Notes under the pieces: model-generated | What the model was told of the DNA's origin: nothing | Seen by the model: only the letters and a program-made list of their open reading frames with translations | Databases searched by the model: none | Made by a program: the position numbers and the translations under genes | Shown here: positions 1-6,565 of the stretch, in pieces | Layout: each line of letters opens with the position of its first letter | Numbering within the stretch: position 1 is the stretch's first letter | Origin: an uncultured Flavobacteriaceae bacterium | GTDB taxonomy: Bacteria; Bacteroidota; Bacteroidia; Flavobacteriales; Flavobacteriaceae | DNA: 10,730 nt | Direction: 5' to 3' | Assembly (NCBI GenBank): GCA_913052425.1 | Contig: CAJXEG010000033.1 | Location: 1 to 10,730 of the forward strand

Positions 1-1
1 A

Positions 2-346
2 ACCATTAATGAATTGGCAACCAAAATTAATTTTGCAGCAGGTACCGATCGGATTCAGGGTAAAAAAGTGATGAATTCCTTGAATGAAATCAAGAAATTA
101 CTTGATGAAAACCCCGATGGTAGTTTGGTGATTGAAGGTCATACTTCAAGCGATGGTGAGGCTGAGGCCAATCTTGCACTGTCTCAAAATCGCGCAGCCG
201 CTGTAAAAGCATTTTTAGTCAATTTGGGTGTCAATCCCGACCGACTGAAAACCGAAGGCTATGGTGAGGAAAGGCCCATTGCAGACAACGAAACCCAAGA
301 GGGCAGAGCCTTAAACAGAAGGGTACAATTCAGAACAGAATTTTAG
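2..346 (+). CDS. OmpA-family protein, C-terminal peptidoglycan-binding domain (5' end outside window)
   Basis: The reading frame is open from the left edge with no start in the window, so this is the last ~114 residues of a longer protein. It shows an OmpA C-terminal (OmpA/MotB-like) domain: the INFAAGTDRI strand, a conserved GHTSSDG turn, the LSQNRAAAVKAFLVNLGV helix, GYGEERPIADN, and the closing GRALNRRVQF motif. This fold binds the diaminopimelate of peptidoglycan and tethers an outer-membrane or periplasmic protein to the cell wall. The conserved arginine of the NRA segment and the NRR end are present. The aspartate usually found in GHTD is serine here, with an aspartate two residues later. 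The N-terminal part (barrel, BON or other domain) cannot be seen, so the full protein type is unknown. It ends at TAG, just before a bidirectional terminator. Confidence 0.93.
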   Translation, partial: TINELATKINFAAGTDRIQGKKVMNSLNEIKKLLDENPDGSLVIEGHTSSDGEAEANLALSQNRAAAVKAFLVNLGVNPDRLKTEGYGEERPIADNETQEGRALNRRVQFRTEF

Positions 347-352
347 GAAATT

Positions 353-379
353 AAAAAAGGGGTTTTCACCCCTTTTTTT
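353..379. terminator. Bidirectional intrinsic terminator between OmpA-family gene and rpe
   Basis: A perfect inverted repeat: six A then GGGG (353-362), a 6-nt loop, then CCCC and a T-run (369-379). Read from either strand it gives a GC stem followed by a U-tract, so it can end both the plus-strand OmpA-family transcript and the minus-strand rpe transcript. The rpe stop codon (378-380) touches the base of the stem. Confidence 0.9.
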
Positions 380-1031
380 ACTTTATATTTTTTAATCCCA
401 AGATGGTTTCTTTGGGATTCGCCGAGGAAAAGACAAAACTTCCAGCTACCAAAACGTTTGCGCCACATTCCATCAGTTGCTTGGCGTTTTGATCGGTAAC
501 GCCACCATCAATCTCAATCTGGGTTGAAGCTCCTGACTTTTCAATAATGGTGCTGAGCTTTTTTACTTTTTCATAGGTCGTTTCTATAAAACTTTGTCCG
601 CCAAAGCCCGGATTGACACTCATCAAACAGACCAGGTCAATCTCATTGATAATGGGTTCCAACAAATCTACAGCAGTATGTGGATTTAGGGCCACTCCTG
701 TTTTCATGCCGTTACTTTTGATGGATTGTAAGGTTCGGTGAAGGTGGGTAGAAGCCTCGAAATGTACGGTGAGTATATAACTGCCCAGGGCTGCAAAAGT
801 TTCAATGTAGCGTTCCGGTTGAACGATCATCAAATGCACATCTAAGGGTTTTTCTGCATGAGCAGCGATCGATTTGAGTACTGGCATACCAAAAGATATG
901 TTTGGGACAAATACCCCATCCATCACATCGATATGAAACCAATCTGCCTCACTGCTATTGACCATTTTACAGTCGCGTTCTAGATTTCCGAAATCCGCTG
1001 CCAAAAGCGAGGGAGCAATGATGGTTTGCAT
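378..1031 (-). CDS. rpe: Ribulose-phosphate 3-epimerase
   Basis: Interconverts D-ribulose 5-phosphate and D-xylulose 5-phosphate in the cytosolic pentose phosphate pathway. At 217 aa it has the usual length and spans a whole (beta/alpha)8 barrel. Family landmarks are in order: APSLLAADF (6-14); HIDVMDG with metal ligands His33 and Asp35; DVHLMI with His66; SVNPGFGGQ (138-146), the phosphate-side loop; and EIDGGV with Asp175, which with Asp35 forms the acid-base pair. All four metal/catalytic positions are intact. It lies 15 bp downstream of rpoD with no room for a separate terminator, so it is probably cotranscribed with rpoD and ends at the shared terminator. Confidence 0.97.
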   Translation of the reverse strand: MQTIIAPSLLAADFGNLERDCKMVNSSEADWFHIDVMDGVFVPNISFGMPVLKSIAAHAEKPLDVHLMIVQPERYIETFAALGSYILTVHFEASTHLHRTLQSIKSNGMKTGVALNPHTAVDLLEPIINEIDLVCLMSVNPGFGGQSFIETTYEKVKKLSTIIEKSGASTQIEIDGGVTDQNAKQLMECGANVLVAGSFVFSSANPKETILGLKNIK

Positions 1032-1046
1032 TATGAATGATTCAAT

Positions 1047-1910
1047 TTAACCCAAGTAAGTTTTCAAAATTTTACTTCGGGAGGTGTGTTTTAGTCTGCG
1101 GATGGCTTTTTCTTTGATTTGCCTAACCCTTTCACGAGTCAAATCAAAGGTTTCTCCGATTTCCTCCAAAGTCATGGCATGTTGATTGCCCAAACCAAAA
1201 TACAAGCGAACCACATCCGCCTCACGGGGTGTTAAGGTTTCCAAAGCCCTCTCGATCTCAGTTCTTAGGGATTCGTGTAAAAGCGTTTTATCGGGGTTGG
1301 GAGATTCACCACTATTCAGTACATCATAGAGGTTGGAGTCCTCTCCTTCGACCAAAGGTGCATCCATAGAGACGTGTCTACCGGAGTTTTTGAGGGACTC
1401 TTTCACATCATTGATGGTCATGTCCAATTCCTTTGCGATTTCCTCGGCTGAGGGCGCTCTCTCATGTGCTTGCTCTAAAAAGGCGTAGGTTTTATTGATC
1501 TTGTTGATCGAACCAATTTTATTGAGCGGTAGCCTGACAATTCTCGACTGCTCTGCCAAGGCTTGTAAAATCGATTGCCTGATCCACCAAACAGCGTAGG
1601 AAATAAATTTAAAACCTCGGGTTTCATCAAAACGTTGGGCTGCCTTGATCAATCCCAAATTTCCCTCGTTGATCAAGTCGGGCAATGTCAAGCCTTGGTT
1701 TTGATATTGTTTGGCAACAGAGACAACAAAACGGAGGTTGGCTTTGGTCAATTTTTCTAAGGCGATCTGGTCGCCTGCCTTGATCCTTTGCGCCAATTCC
1801 ACCTCTTCCTCTGCCGTGATCAAATCTACCTTTCCAATTTCTTGAAGGTATTTGTCCAGAGAGGCCGTTTCACGATTGGTTACCTGTTTTGTAATTTTGA
1901 GTTGTCTCAT
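1047..1910 (-). CDS. rpoD: RNA polymerase primary sigma factor (sigma-70 family, short Bacteroidota form)
   Basis: Directs core RNA polymerase to housekeeping promoters. The 287 aa contain region 1.2 (about 14-45), region 2 (about 50-125, with the [18 protein letters not shown] and [13 protein letters not shown] core-binding and -10 recognition segments), region 3 (about 130-205) and region 4 (about 220-280, with the [18 protein letters not shown] helix-turn-helix). Region 1.1 and the long non-conserved insert of proteobacterial RpoD are absent, as is normal for the Bacteroidota primary sigma, which reads TTTG/TAnnTTTG promoters. Promoters of that form occur in this window. The gene is 66 bp downstream of pnp. 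I see no clear terminator in that gap; a TTTG followed 23 nt later by TAGCTTAA is a poor promoter candidate, so rpoD may be partly served by the rpsO-pnp transcript. The 15-bp gap to rpe indicates cotranscription. Confidence 0.97.
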   Translation of the reverse strand: MRQLKITKQVTNRETASLDKYLQEIGKVDLITAEEEVELAQRIKAGDQIALEKLTKANLRFVVSVAKQYQNQGLTLPDLINEGNLGLIKAAQRFDETRGFKFISYAVWWIRQSILQALAEQSRIVRLPLNKIGSINKINKTYAFLEQAHERAPSAEEIAKELDMTINDVKESLKNSGRHVSMDAPLVEGEDSNLYDVLNSGESPNPDKTLLHESLRTEIERALETLTPREADVVRLYFGLGNQHAMTLEEIGETFDLTRERVRQIKEKAIRRLKHTSRSKILKTYLG

Positions 1911-1976
1911 GAAAAAGTATTAAGCTACATATTATTATACGTTTAAAAATCAAAAATGTTACACCCGGAACCTTAT

Positions 1977-4109
1977 TTATTCGTTTCTCGGTTTTTTATT
2001 CCGCTCAGGCCTTGGTAACAAAGCTTTTCTGGAAACTTTTTGTTTTCTTGTTTTGGGATCAATACCGAAGTATTTGACATCAAAAGTATCACCCATGTTA
2101 ATCTCATCTGTCACTTTATCAATTCTGTCCCACGATACTTCAGAGATATGAAGTAATACCTCATTTCCGGGTACAAATTCGACAACCGCTCCAAAATCTA
2201 ATATCTTAACAACAGTAACATTGTAAATCTCCCCAACCGTAGGTTTGAAGGTTATGTTGTTAATTCTATCGATAGCAGCATCGATTTTTTCTTGATTGAC
2301 CCCCAAAATTTCAATGACACCCACATCTCCTTCTTCTTCAATGACAATGGTAGTATCCGTTTCTTTTTGCATCTCCTGAATTACTTTACCACCGGGGCCG
2401 ATTACAGCGCCAATGAATTCATTGGGAATGGTAAGGTTTACCATCTTGGGTGCATGTGCTTTTACGCTTTCGTTGGGTTGAGCTATCGTTTCGACGAGTT
2501 TGTCAAGTATATGTAATCTACCTTCACGAGCTTGCTTAAGAGCTTTGACCAATATCTCATATGATAAACCTTTGATTTTGATGTCCATTTGGCAGGCTGT
2601 AATTCCCTCACTTGATCCTGTAACTTTAAAGTCCATATCTCCAAGATGATCCTCATCTCCAAGGATATCACTCAAAACAGCAAAACGATCACCATCAGAG
2701 ATCAATCCCATGGCAATACCGGAAACGGGTCTTTTCATTTTTATTCCTGCATCCATCAAGGCCATGGTTCCGGAACAAACCGTTGCCATTGACGATGAAC
2801 CATTCGATTCCAAAACCTCACTAACTACCCTCACGGTGTAGGGGCAATCGTCGGGGATCATTCCTTTAAGACCTCTTTGTGCAAGATTACCATGTCCCAC
2901 TTCACGCCTTGAGGTTCCTCTTAGCGGACGGGCTTCTCCTGTACAAAAAGGAGGGAAGTTGTAATGCAAGTAAAATCGCTCTTCCCCTTCATAGGAGGGC
3001 ATATCAATCTGATTGGCTTCTCTTGAAGTTCCCAAAGTTACGGTTGCAAGCGCTTGGGTTTCACCACGCGTGAAGATGGAAGAACCGTGGGTGGAGGGGA
3101 GGTAATCAACTTCACACCAAATCGGTCTGATTTCATCGGTTTTTCTACCATCCAAACGCATTCCTTCGCTCAATACCAATTCTCTGACCGCTTCTTTTTG
3201 GGCTTTACCAAAATATTTGCTGATCAAATCTTCATTTTCCTCAAGTTCCTCCTCCGAAAAAGAAGCTTTAATTTCATCTTTTAATTCGCCAAAGGCTAAG
3301 CTGCGTTCGGCTTTTCCTGTACCTTTTTTGGCAATGGCATAGCATTTATCGTATGCCGTTTCATGGATTTGCTTTTGAAGGGCTTCGTTTTCCTCAGCCT
3401 GGTCGTACTCACGTACTTCTTTTCTGCCAAAGGCGTCGGCCAATTTTATTTGTGCGTCAATTTGAACTTTGATGGCTTCGTGAGCAAATTTAATGGCGTC
3501 TGCCATTTCTTCCTCGCTGCATTCGTCCATTTCACCTTCTACCATCATCACGGAATCTGCAGAGGCTCCCACGATCATGTCGATATCGGAGTCGTCTAAT
3601 TGCGCTCGGCTGGGATTGATGATAAATTCTCCGTCCACCCGGGCAACCCTGGCCTCAGAAATGGGACATTCAAATGGGAAGTCACTCAATTGGATGGCGG
3701 CTGATGCTGCCAATCCAGCAAGTGCATCGGGCATCACGTTTTCGTCATGAGACATCAATTGAATCATCACCTGTACTTCGTTGTGATAGTCTTTAGGAAA
3801 CAGGGGACGCAACACACGGTCTACGATCCGCATGGTCAAAATTTCTCCATCACTGGGTCTGGCTTCCCTTTTGAAAAAACCACCGGGGTATCTTCCTGCG
3901 GCGGCAAATTTTTCACGGTAATCCACCGTAAGGGGTAAAAAGTCAACTTGGCCGGAATTGTAGTTGGAAACGACCGTACACAAAAGCATACAGTTTCCCA
4001 TTTTTACTACCACAGCCCCATGGGCTTGTTTGGCCAGTTTACCAGTTTCTAGGGTAATGGTTCTTCCGTCGTCGAGACGAATTTCTTGGGTAAATGTTTT
4101 AGGTATCAT
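1977..4109 (-). CDS. pnp: Polyribonucleotide nucleotidyltransferase (PNPase)
   Basis: Phosphorolytic 3'-to-5' exoribonuclease, a main enzyme of RNA decay, working as a cytosolic trimer. Its 710 aa match the family. The first RNase PH domain (about 1-230) carries [20 protein letters not shown] and LRPLFP. An all-alpha linker follows (about 240-310). The second, catalytic RNase PH domain (about 315-550) has [20 protein letters not shown], the [13 protein letters not shown] segment and QMDIKIKG, with the conserved aspartates. Then come a KH domain with the GPGG loop (about 560-620) and an S1 RNA-binding domain (about 630-700) with a basic tail. All domains look intact. It follows rpsO by 96 bp, the common bacterial order. 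The leader has an inverted repeat ending 9 nt before the ATG, which could be regulatory; I see no strong promoter in the gap. Confidence 0.98.
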   Translation of the reverse strand: MIPKTFTQEIRLDDGRTITLETGKLAKQAHGAVVVKMGNCMLLCTVVSNYNSGQVDFLPLTVDYREKFAAAGRYPGGFFKREARPSDGEILTMRIVDRVLRPLFPKDYHNEVQVMIQLMSHDENVMPDALAGLAASAAIQLSDFPFECPISEARVARVDGEFIINPSRAQLDDSDIDMIVGASADSVMMVEGEMDECSEEEMADAIKFAHEAIKVQIDAQIKLADAFGRKEVREYDQAEENEALQKQIHETAYDKCYAIAKKGTGKAERSLAFGELKDEIKASFSEEELEENEDLISKYFGKAQKEAVRELVLSEGMRLDGRKTDEIRPIWCEVDYLPSTHGSSIFTRGETQALATVTLGTSREANQIDMPSYEGEERFYLHYNFPPFCTGEARPLRGTSRREVGHGNLAQRGLKGMIPDDCPYTVRVVSEVLESNGSSSMATVCSGTMALMDAGIKMKRPVSGIAMGLISDGDRFAVLSDILGDEDHLGDMDFKVTGSSEGITACQMDIKIKGLSYEILVKALKQAREGRLHILDKLVETIAQPNESVKAHAPKMVNLTIPNEFIGAVIGPGGKVIQEMQKETDTTIVIEEEGDVGVIEILGVNQEKIDAAIDRINNITFKPTVGEIYNVTVVKILDFGAVVEFVPGNEVLLHISEVSWDRIDKVTDEINMGDTFDVKYFGIDPKTRKQKVSRKALLPRPERNKKPRNE

Positions 4110-4118
4110 TTTTTATAG

Positions 4119-4160
4119 GTTGGTTGTAAATAAATCTTGTTGTGTGTTGTAGCAACCAAC
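4119..4160 (-). promoter_or_regulatory. Inverted repeat in the pnp leader (candidate stem-loop)
   Basis: In the rpsO-pnp gap, CAACCAAC (4153-4160, plus strand) and GTTGGTTG (4119-4126) are perfect 8-bp inverted repeats around a 26-nt loop. In the minus-strand transcript the second arm ends 9 nt before the pnp start codon. No U-tract follows, so it is not an ordinary terminator. The loop holds further ACAAC/CAACA units that could pair with the first arm instead, giving a possible alternative fold. A regulatory role is inferred; E. coli pnp is autoregulated through a leader stem-loop, but no sequence similarity to it is claimed. Confidence 0.45.
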
Positions 4161-4205
4161 GAAAAACTGAATCAGTATATAGGTACGCTTTTAATATGAA
4201 TGGGA

Positions 4206-4475
4206 TTATTTTCTCAATCCCAATTCCTTGATGATCGAACGGTATCGCTCAATATCTTTGGCTTTTAGGTAATCCAAAAGATGACGGCGTTTTCCTACCA
4301 ATTTTACGAGGGAACGCTCCGTGTTAAAATCCTTTTTATTCTTTTTAAGGTGGTTGGAAAGGTGATCAATTCTGTGGGAGAAAAGTGCGATTTGTCCCTC
4401 AGTGGATCCTGTGTCTTTTTCGGATTTTCCATGTTTTTTGAAAATCCCTTCTTTAACGTCTTTGTTTAAGTACAT
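4206..4475 (-). CDS. rpsO: Small ribosomal subunit protein uS15
   Basis: A primary 16S rRNA-binding protein that contacts the central domain and helps build the 30S platform. The 89 aa equal the usual length. Family signatures run through the four-helix protein: DTGSTEGQIALFSHRI (about 21-36), the HLSNHLKKNKKD segment (about 38-49), RSLVKLVGKRRHLLDYLK (about 54-71) and the C-terminal RYRSIIKELGLRK. The product is basic, as expected. It has a strong Bacteroidota-type promoter in the 82-bp gap after accD and a short AT-rich leader of about 31 nt. It is followed by pnp, the classic rpsO-pnp pairing. Confidence 0.98.
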   Translation of the reverse strand: MYLNKDVKEGIFKKHGKSEKDTGSTEGQIALFSHRIDHLSNHLKKNKKDFNTERSLVKLVGKRRHLLDYLKAKDIERYRSIIKELGLRK

Positions 4476-4513
4476 GCCAATATTATTTCAATAATTTTTA
4501 TGTAAAATGTGTG

Positions 4514-4544
4514 CAAATATAGTTGTAATAATCAGAATTACAAC
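4514..4544 (-). promoter_or_regulatory. rpsO promoter, Bacteroidota type (GTTG-N19-TATATTTG)
   Basis: Read on the minus strand, GTTG (4541-4544) is followed after exactly 19 nt by TATATTTG (4514-4521), a perfect match to the TAnnTTTG -7 element with a near-perfect -33 element. Transcription would start near 4507, leaving about 31 nt of leader before the rpsO ATG at 4475. The -33 element lies inside an inverted repeat (4522-4544). Confidence 0.72.
4522..4544. repeat. 8-bp perfect inverted repeat overlapping the rpsO promoter
   Basis: GTTGTAAT (4522-4529) and ATTACAAC (4537-4544) are exact reverse complements separated by 7 nt. The repeat begins 13 nt after the accD stop, contains the rpsO -33 element, and abuts its -7 element. 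It could be an operator for a dimeric regulator, a stem at the 3' end of the accD transcript, or chance in AT-rich DNA. There is no GC-rich stem or U-tract, so it is a poor intrinsic terminator. Confidence 0.5.
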
Positions 4545-4557
4545 CCGAATTCTCTAA

Positions 4558-5415
4558 TTAATCCCTAAGAGGTTGGTTAAGGATCAAGTCCAAGTAAAGA
4601 TTGATTTTGTCTTTGAGGAGTTTTCGGTGACAAATGAAGTCCAGGAAACCTTTCTCCAACAAGAATTCACTTTTCTGGAATCCTTGGGGGAGATCACTTC
4701 CTGTGGTATCCCGAACGACCCTCGGCCCTGCAAAGGCGATCAAAGCACCCGGCTCCCCAATGTTGATGTCTCCCAACATGGCAAAAGAGGCCGTTGTGCC
4801 TCCTGTAGTGGGATCCGTACACAGAGAAATATAGGGTAATTTTGCTTCAGCCAATGCGGCCAATTTTGCTGAGGTTTTTGCCATCTGCATCAGTGAATTG
4901 GCAGACTCCATCATTCTGGCGCCACCCGATTTTGAAATGATAATTAAGGGTAAATGATGTTTGATCGCATGGTCACATGCTCGGGCGATTTTTTCCCCCA
5001 CTACAGAACCCATAGATCCTCCGATAAAAGTAAAATCCATACAAGCGATGACCAAATCCTTTCCTTTGGATTTGCCCACTGCAGTTCGGATGGCGTCGTT
5101 TAAGCCTGTTTTCTTTTGGGCATCTTTCAGGCGATCTACATATTTTTTGGAATCCGTAAATTTGAGAAGGTCTTTTGACTTTATTTTGTCGTCCAACTCT
5201 TTAAAGTGGTTGTCGTCAAATAAAATCTCAAAATATTCCTTGCTCCCGATGTGAACGTGATAATCGTCCTCAGGGGATACATAAAAATTAGAGGCCAATT
5301 CCTGTGTTTCGACGATTTTTCCTGTTGGGGTTTTGTACCATAACCCTTTGGGAATGTCTTTTTTCTCTTCAGTTTTGGTCTGAATACCCTTTTCGCTTCT
5401 TTTAAACCAGCTCAT
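4558..5415 (-). CDS. accD: Acetyl-CoA carboxylase carboxyltransferase subunit beta
   Basis: Beta subunit of the carboxyltransferase that moves carboxyl from carboxybiotin to acetyl-CoA, giving malonyl-CoA for fatty acid synthesis in the cytosol with AccA. The 285 aa fit the family. After the MSWFKR start, the carboxyltransferase (crotonase-fold) core shows [41 protein letters not shown] and the [14 protein letters not shown] motif. The N-terminal region (about 24-56) aligns with the Cys4 zinc ribbon of E. coli AccD, but all four cysteines are gone: KCDSCG is shortened to KTPTG, and CPKC reads SPED. No cysteine occurs before the carboxyltransferase core, so zinc binding of the usual kind is not possible. 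It lies 30 bp after fbaA, with no terminator, and is probably cotranscribed with it. Confidence 0.96.
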   Translation of the reverse strand: MSWFKRSEKGIQTKTEEKKDIPKGLWYKTPTGKIVETQELASNFYVSPEDDYHVHIGSKEYFEILFDDNHFKELDDKIKSKDLLKFTDSKKYVDRLKDAQKKTGLNDAIRTAVGKSKGKDLVIACMDFTFIGGSMGSVVGEKIARACDHAIKHHLPLIIISKSGGARMMESANSLMQMAKTSAKLAALAEAKLPYISLCTDPTTGGTTASFAMLGDINIGEPGALIAFAGPRVVRDTTGSDLPQGFQKSEFLLEKGFLDFICHRKLLKDKINLYLDLILNQPLRD

Positions 5416-5445
5416 ATAGGGGGAATTTAATTCTTAAAATTTTAA

Positions 5446-6516
5446 TCAGTCGAGTGTATTGACATTGTTCAAATCTTCAAAAGCTTTGATAAGTCTTGTT
5501 TTGAAGGTTTCCTCTCCCTTTCTTAACCATTTTCTGGGATCGTAATGTTTTTTGTTGGGAACGTCAGAGCCATCGGGGTTTCCGATTTGTGTCCTCAGAT
5601 AATCTATATTGTCCACCATATAATCGCGGATGCCTTCGGTAAAGGCAAACTGCAAGTCGGTGTCAATATTCATTTTGATCACACCATAGCCAATGGCTTC
5701 GGTTATTTCCTCGATGGTTGAACCCGAACCTCCGTGGAAAACAAAATCTACGGTGTTGTCTGCCACTCCAAATTTTTTAGAAATAAATTCTTGAGAATTT
5801 TTTAAAATTTTGGGGGTCAATTTTACATTTCCGGGTTTGTACACACCATGTACATTACCAAAAGCGGCGGCTACAGTAAAACGAGGACTTATTTTACTCA
5901 ATTCCTCGTAGGCATAAGCAACTTCTTCGGGCTGGGTGTACAATTTGGATACATCGATATCGGTGTTGTCAACACCATCTTCTTCTCCTCCTGTGACGCC
6001 CAGTTCGATTTCCAGGGTCATTCCCATTTTTTCCATACGGGCGAGGTAAGTTTTACAAATTTCTATGTTTTCTTCAATGGGCTCCTCAGAGAGGTCTATC
6101 ATGTGAGAGCTGTATAGTGGTTTTCCGGTTTGTCGGTAAAAAATTTCACCGGCATCGAGCAAACCGTCTATCCAAGGCAATAGGTTTTTTGCACAGTGGT
6201 CGGTGTGCAATATAACGGTAGCACCGTATTGTTTGGCCAATTCATGGACGTGTTTGGCTCCTGCAACTCCTCCGGCAATGGCTGCTCTTTGATTTTCGTT
6301 GGACAGCCCTTTTCCAGCCATAAACTGGGAACCTCCATTTGACAATTGAATGATCACGGGACTGTTCAGTTCGGCAGCAGTTTCGATCACCGCGTTGACG
6401 GAGTTGCTCCCTACTACATTGACTGCCGGTAGGGCAAAAGATTTTTGTTTGGCAAATTGAAATAAATCTTGCACTTGACTTCCTGTCAGTACACCTTTTG
6501 GAAAGTTTTGGTTCAT
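5446..6516 (-). CDS. fbaA: Class II (zinc-dependent) fructose-bisphosphate aldolase
   Basis: Reversibly cleaves fructose 1,6-bisphosphate into dihydroxyacetone phosphate and glyceraldehyde 3-phosphate in glycolysis and gluconeogenesis. The 356 aa match the long class IIA form of the E. coli FbaA type. The HTDHCAK motif (104-110) has the catalytic Asp106 and zinc ligand His107. The other zinc ligands are His223 in GNVHGVYKPG and His261 in FHGGSGS. LEIELGVTGGEEDGVDN (168-184) is the mobile active-site loop. The offset to E. coli numbering is a constant three residues. The ATG at 6516 fits the family start. A TACTTTTG promoter element lies about 20 nt upstream, in the 43-bp gap after the tamL-like gene. 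accD follows after 30 bp. Confidence 0.98.
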   Translation of the reverse strand: MNQNFPKGVLTGSQVQDLFQFAKQKSFALPAVNVVGSNSVNAVIETAAELNSPVIIQLSNGGSQFMAGKGLSNENQRAAIAGGVAGAKHVHELAKQYGATVILHTDHCAKNLLPWIDGLLDAGEIFYRQTGKPLYSSHMIDLSEEPIEENIEICKTYLARMEKMGMTLEIELGVTGGEEDGVDNTDIDVSKLYTQPEEVAYAYEELSKISPRFTVAAAFGNVHGVYKPGNVKLTPKILKNSQEFISKKFGVADNTVDFVFHGGSGSTIEEITEAIGYGVIKMNIDTDLQFAFTEGIRDYMVDNIDYLRTQIGNPDGSDVPNKKHYDPRKWLRKGEETFKTRLIKAFEDLNNVNTLD

Positions 6517-6536
6517 TAAAAATTGGTTTACAATGA

Positions 6537-6565
6537 CAAAAGTATCAAACTTTTTCAGTTTAAAA
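6537..6565 (-). promoter_or_regulatory. Candidate fbaA promoter (TTTT-N17-TACTTTTG)
   Basis: On the minus strand, TACTTTTG (6537-6544) is a perfect TAnnTTTG -7 element, preceded after 17 nt by TTTT (6562-6565), a weak -33 match. A start near 6530 would leave a leader of about 14 nt before the fbaA ATG. It sits in the only gap between the tamL-like gene and fbaA, its -33 part touching the upstream stop codon. Confidence 0.55.

Noticed and set aside
1911..1976. Possible rpoD promoter (TTTG-N23-TAGCTTAA) or TACTTTTT just before the ATG
   Set aside because: The first has long spacing and a poor -7 element; the second would start transcription at the start codon and has no -33 element. Neither is firm enough to annotate.
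4166..4176. ACTGA-A-TCAGT palindrome between rpsO and pnp
   Set aside because: Arms of 5 bp with a single-base centre are too short to claim as an operator without comparative data.
5434..5445. TTAAAATTTTAA palindrome between fbaA and accD
   Set aside because: It is a short pure-AT palindrome in AT-rich DNA, with no stable stem and no promoter spacing. Chance is enough to explain it.
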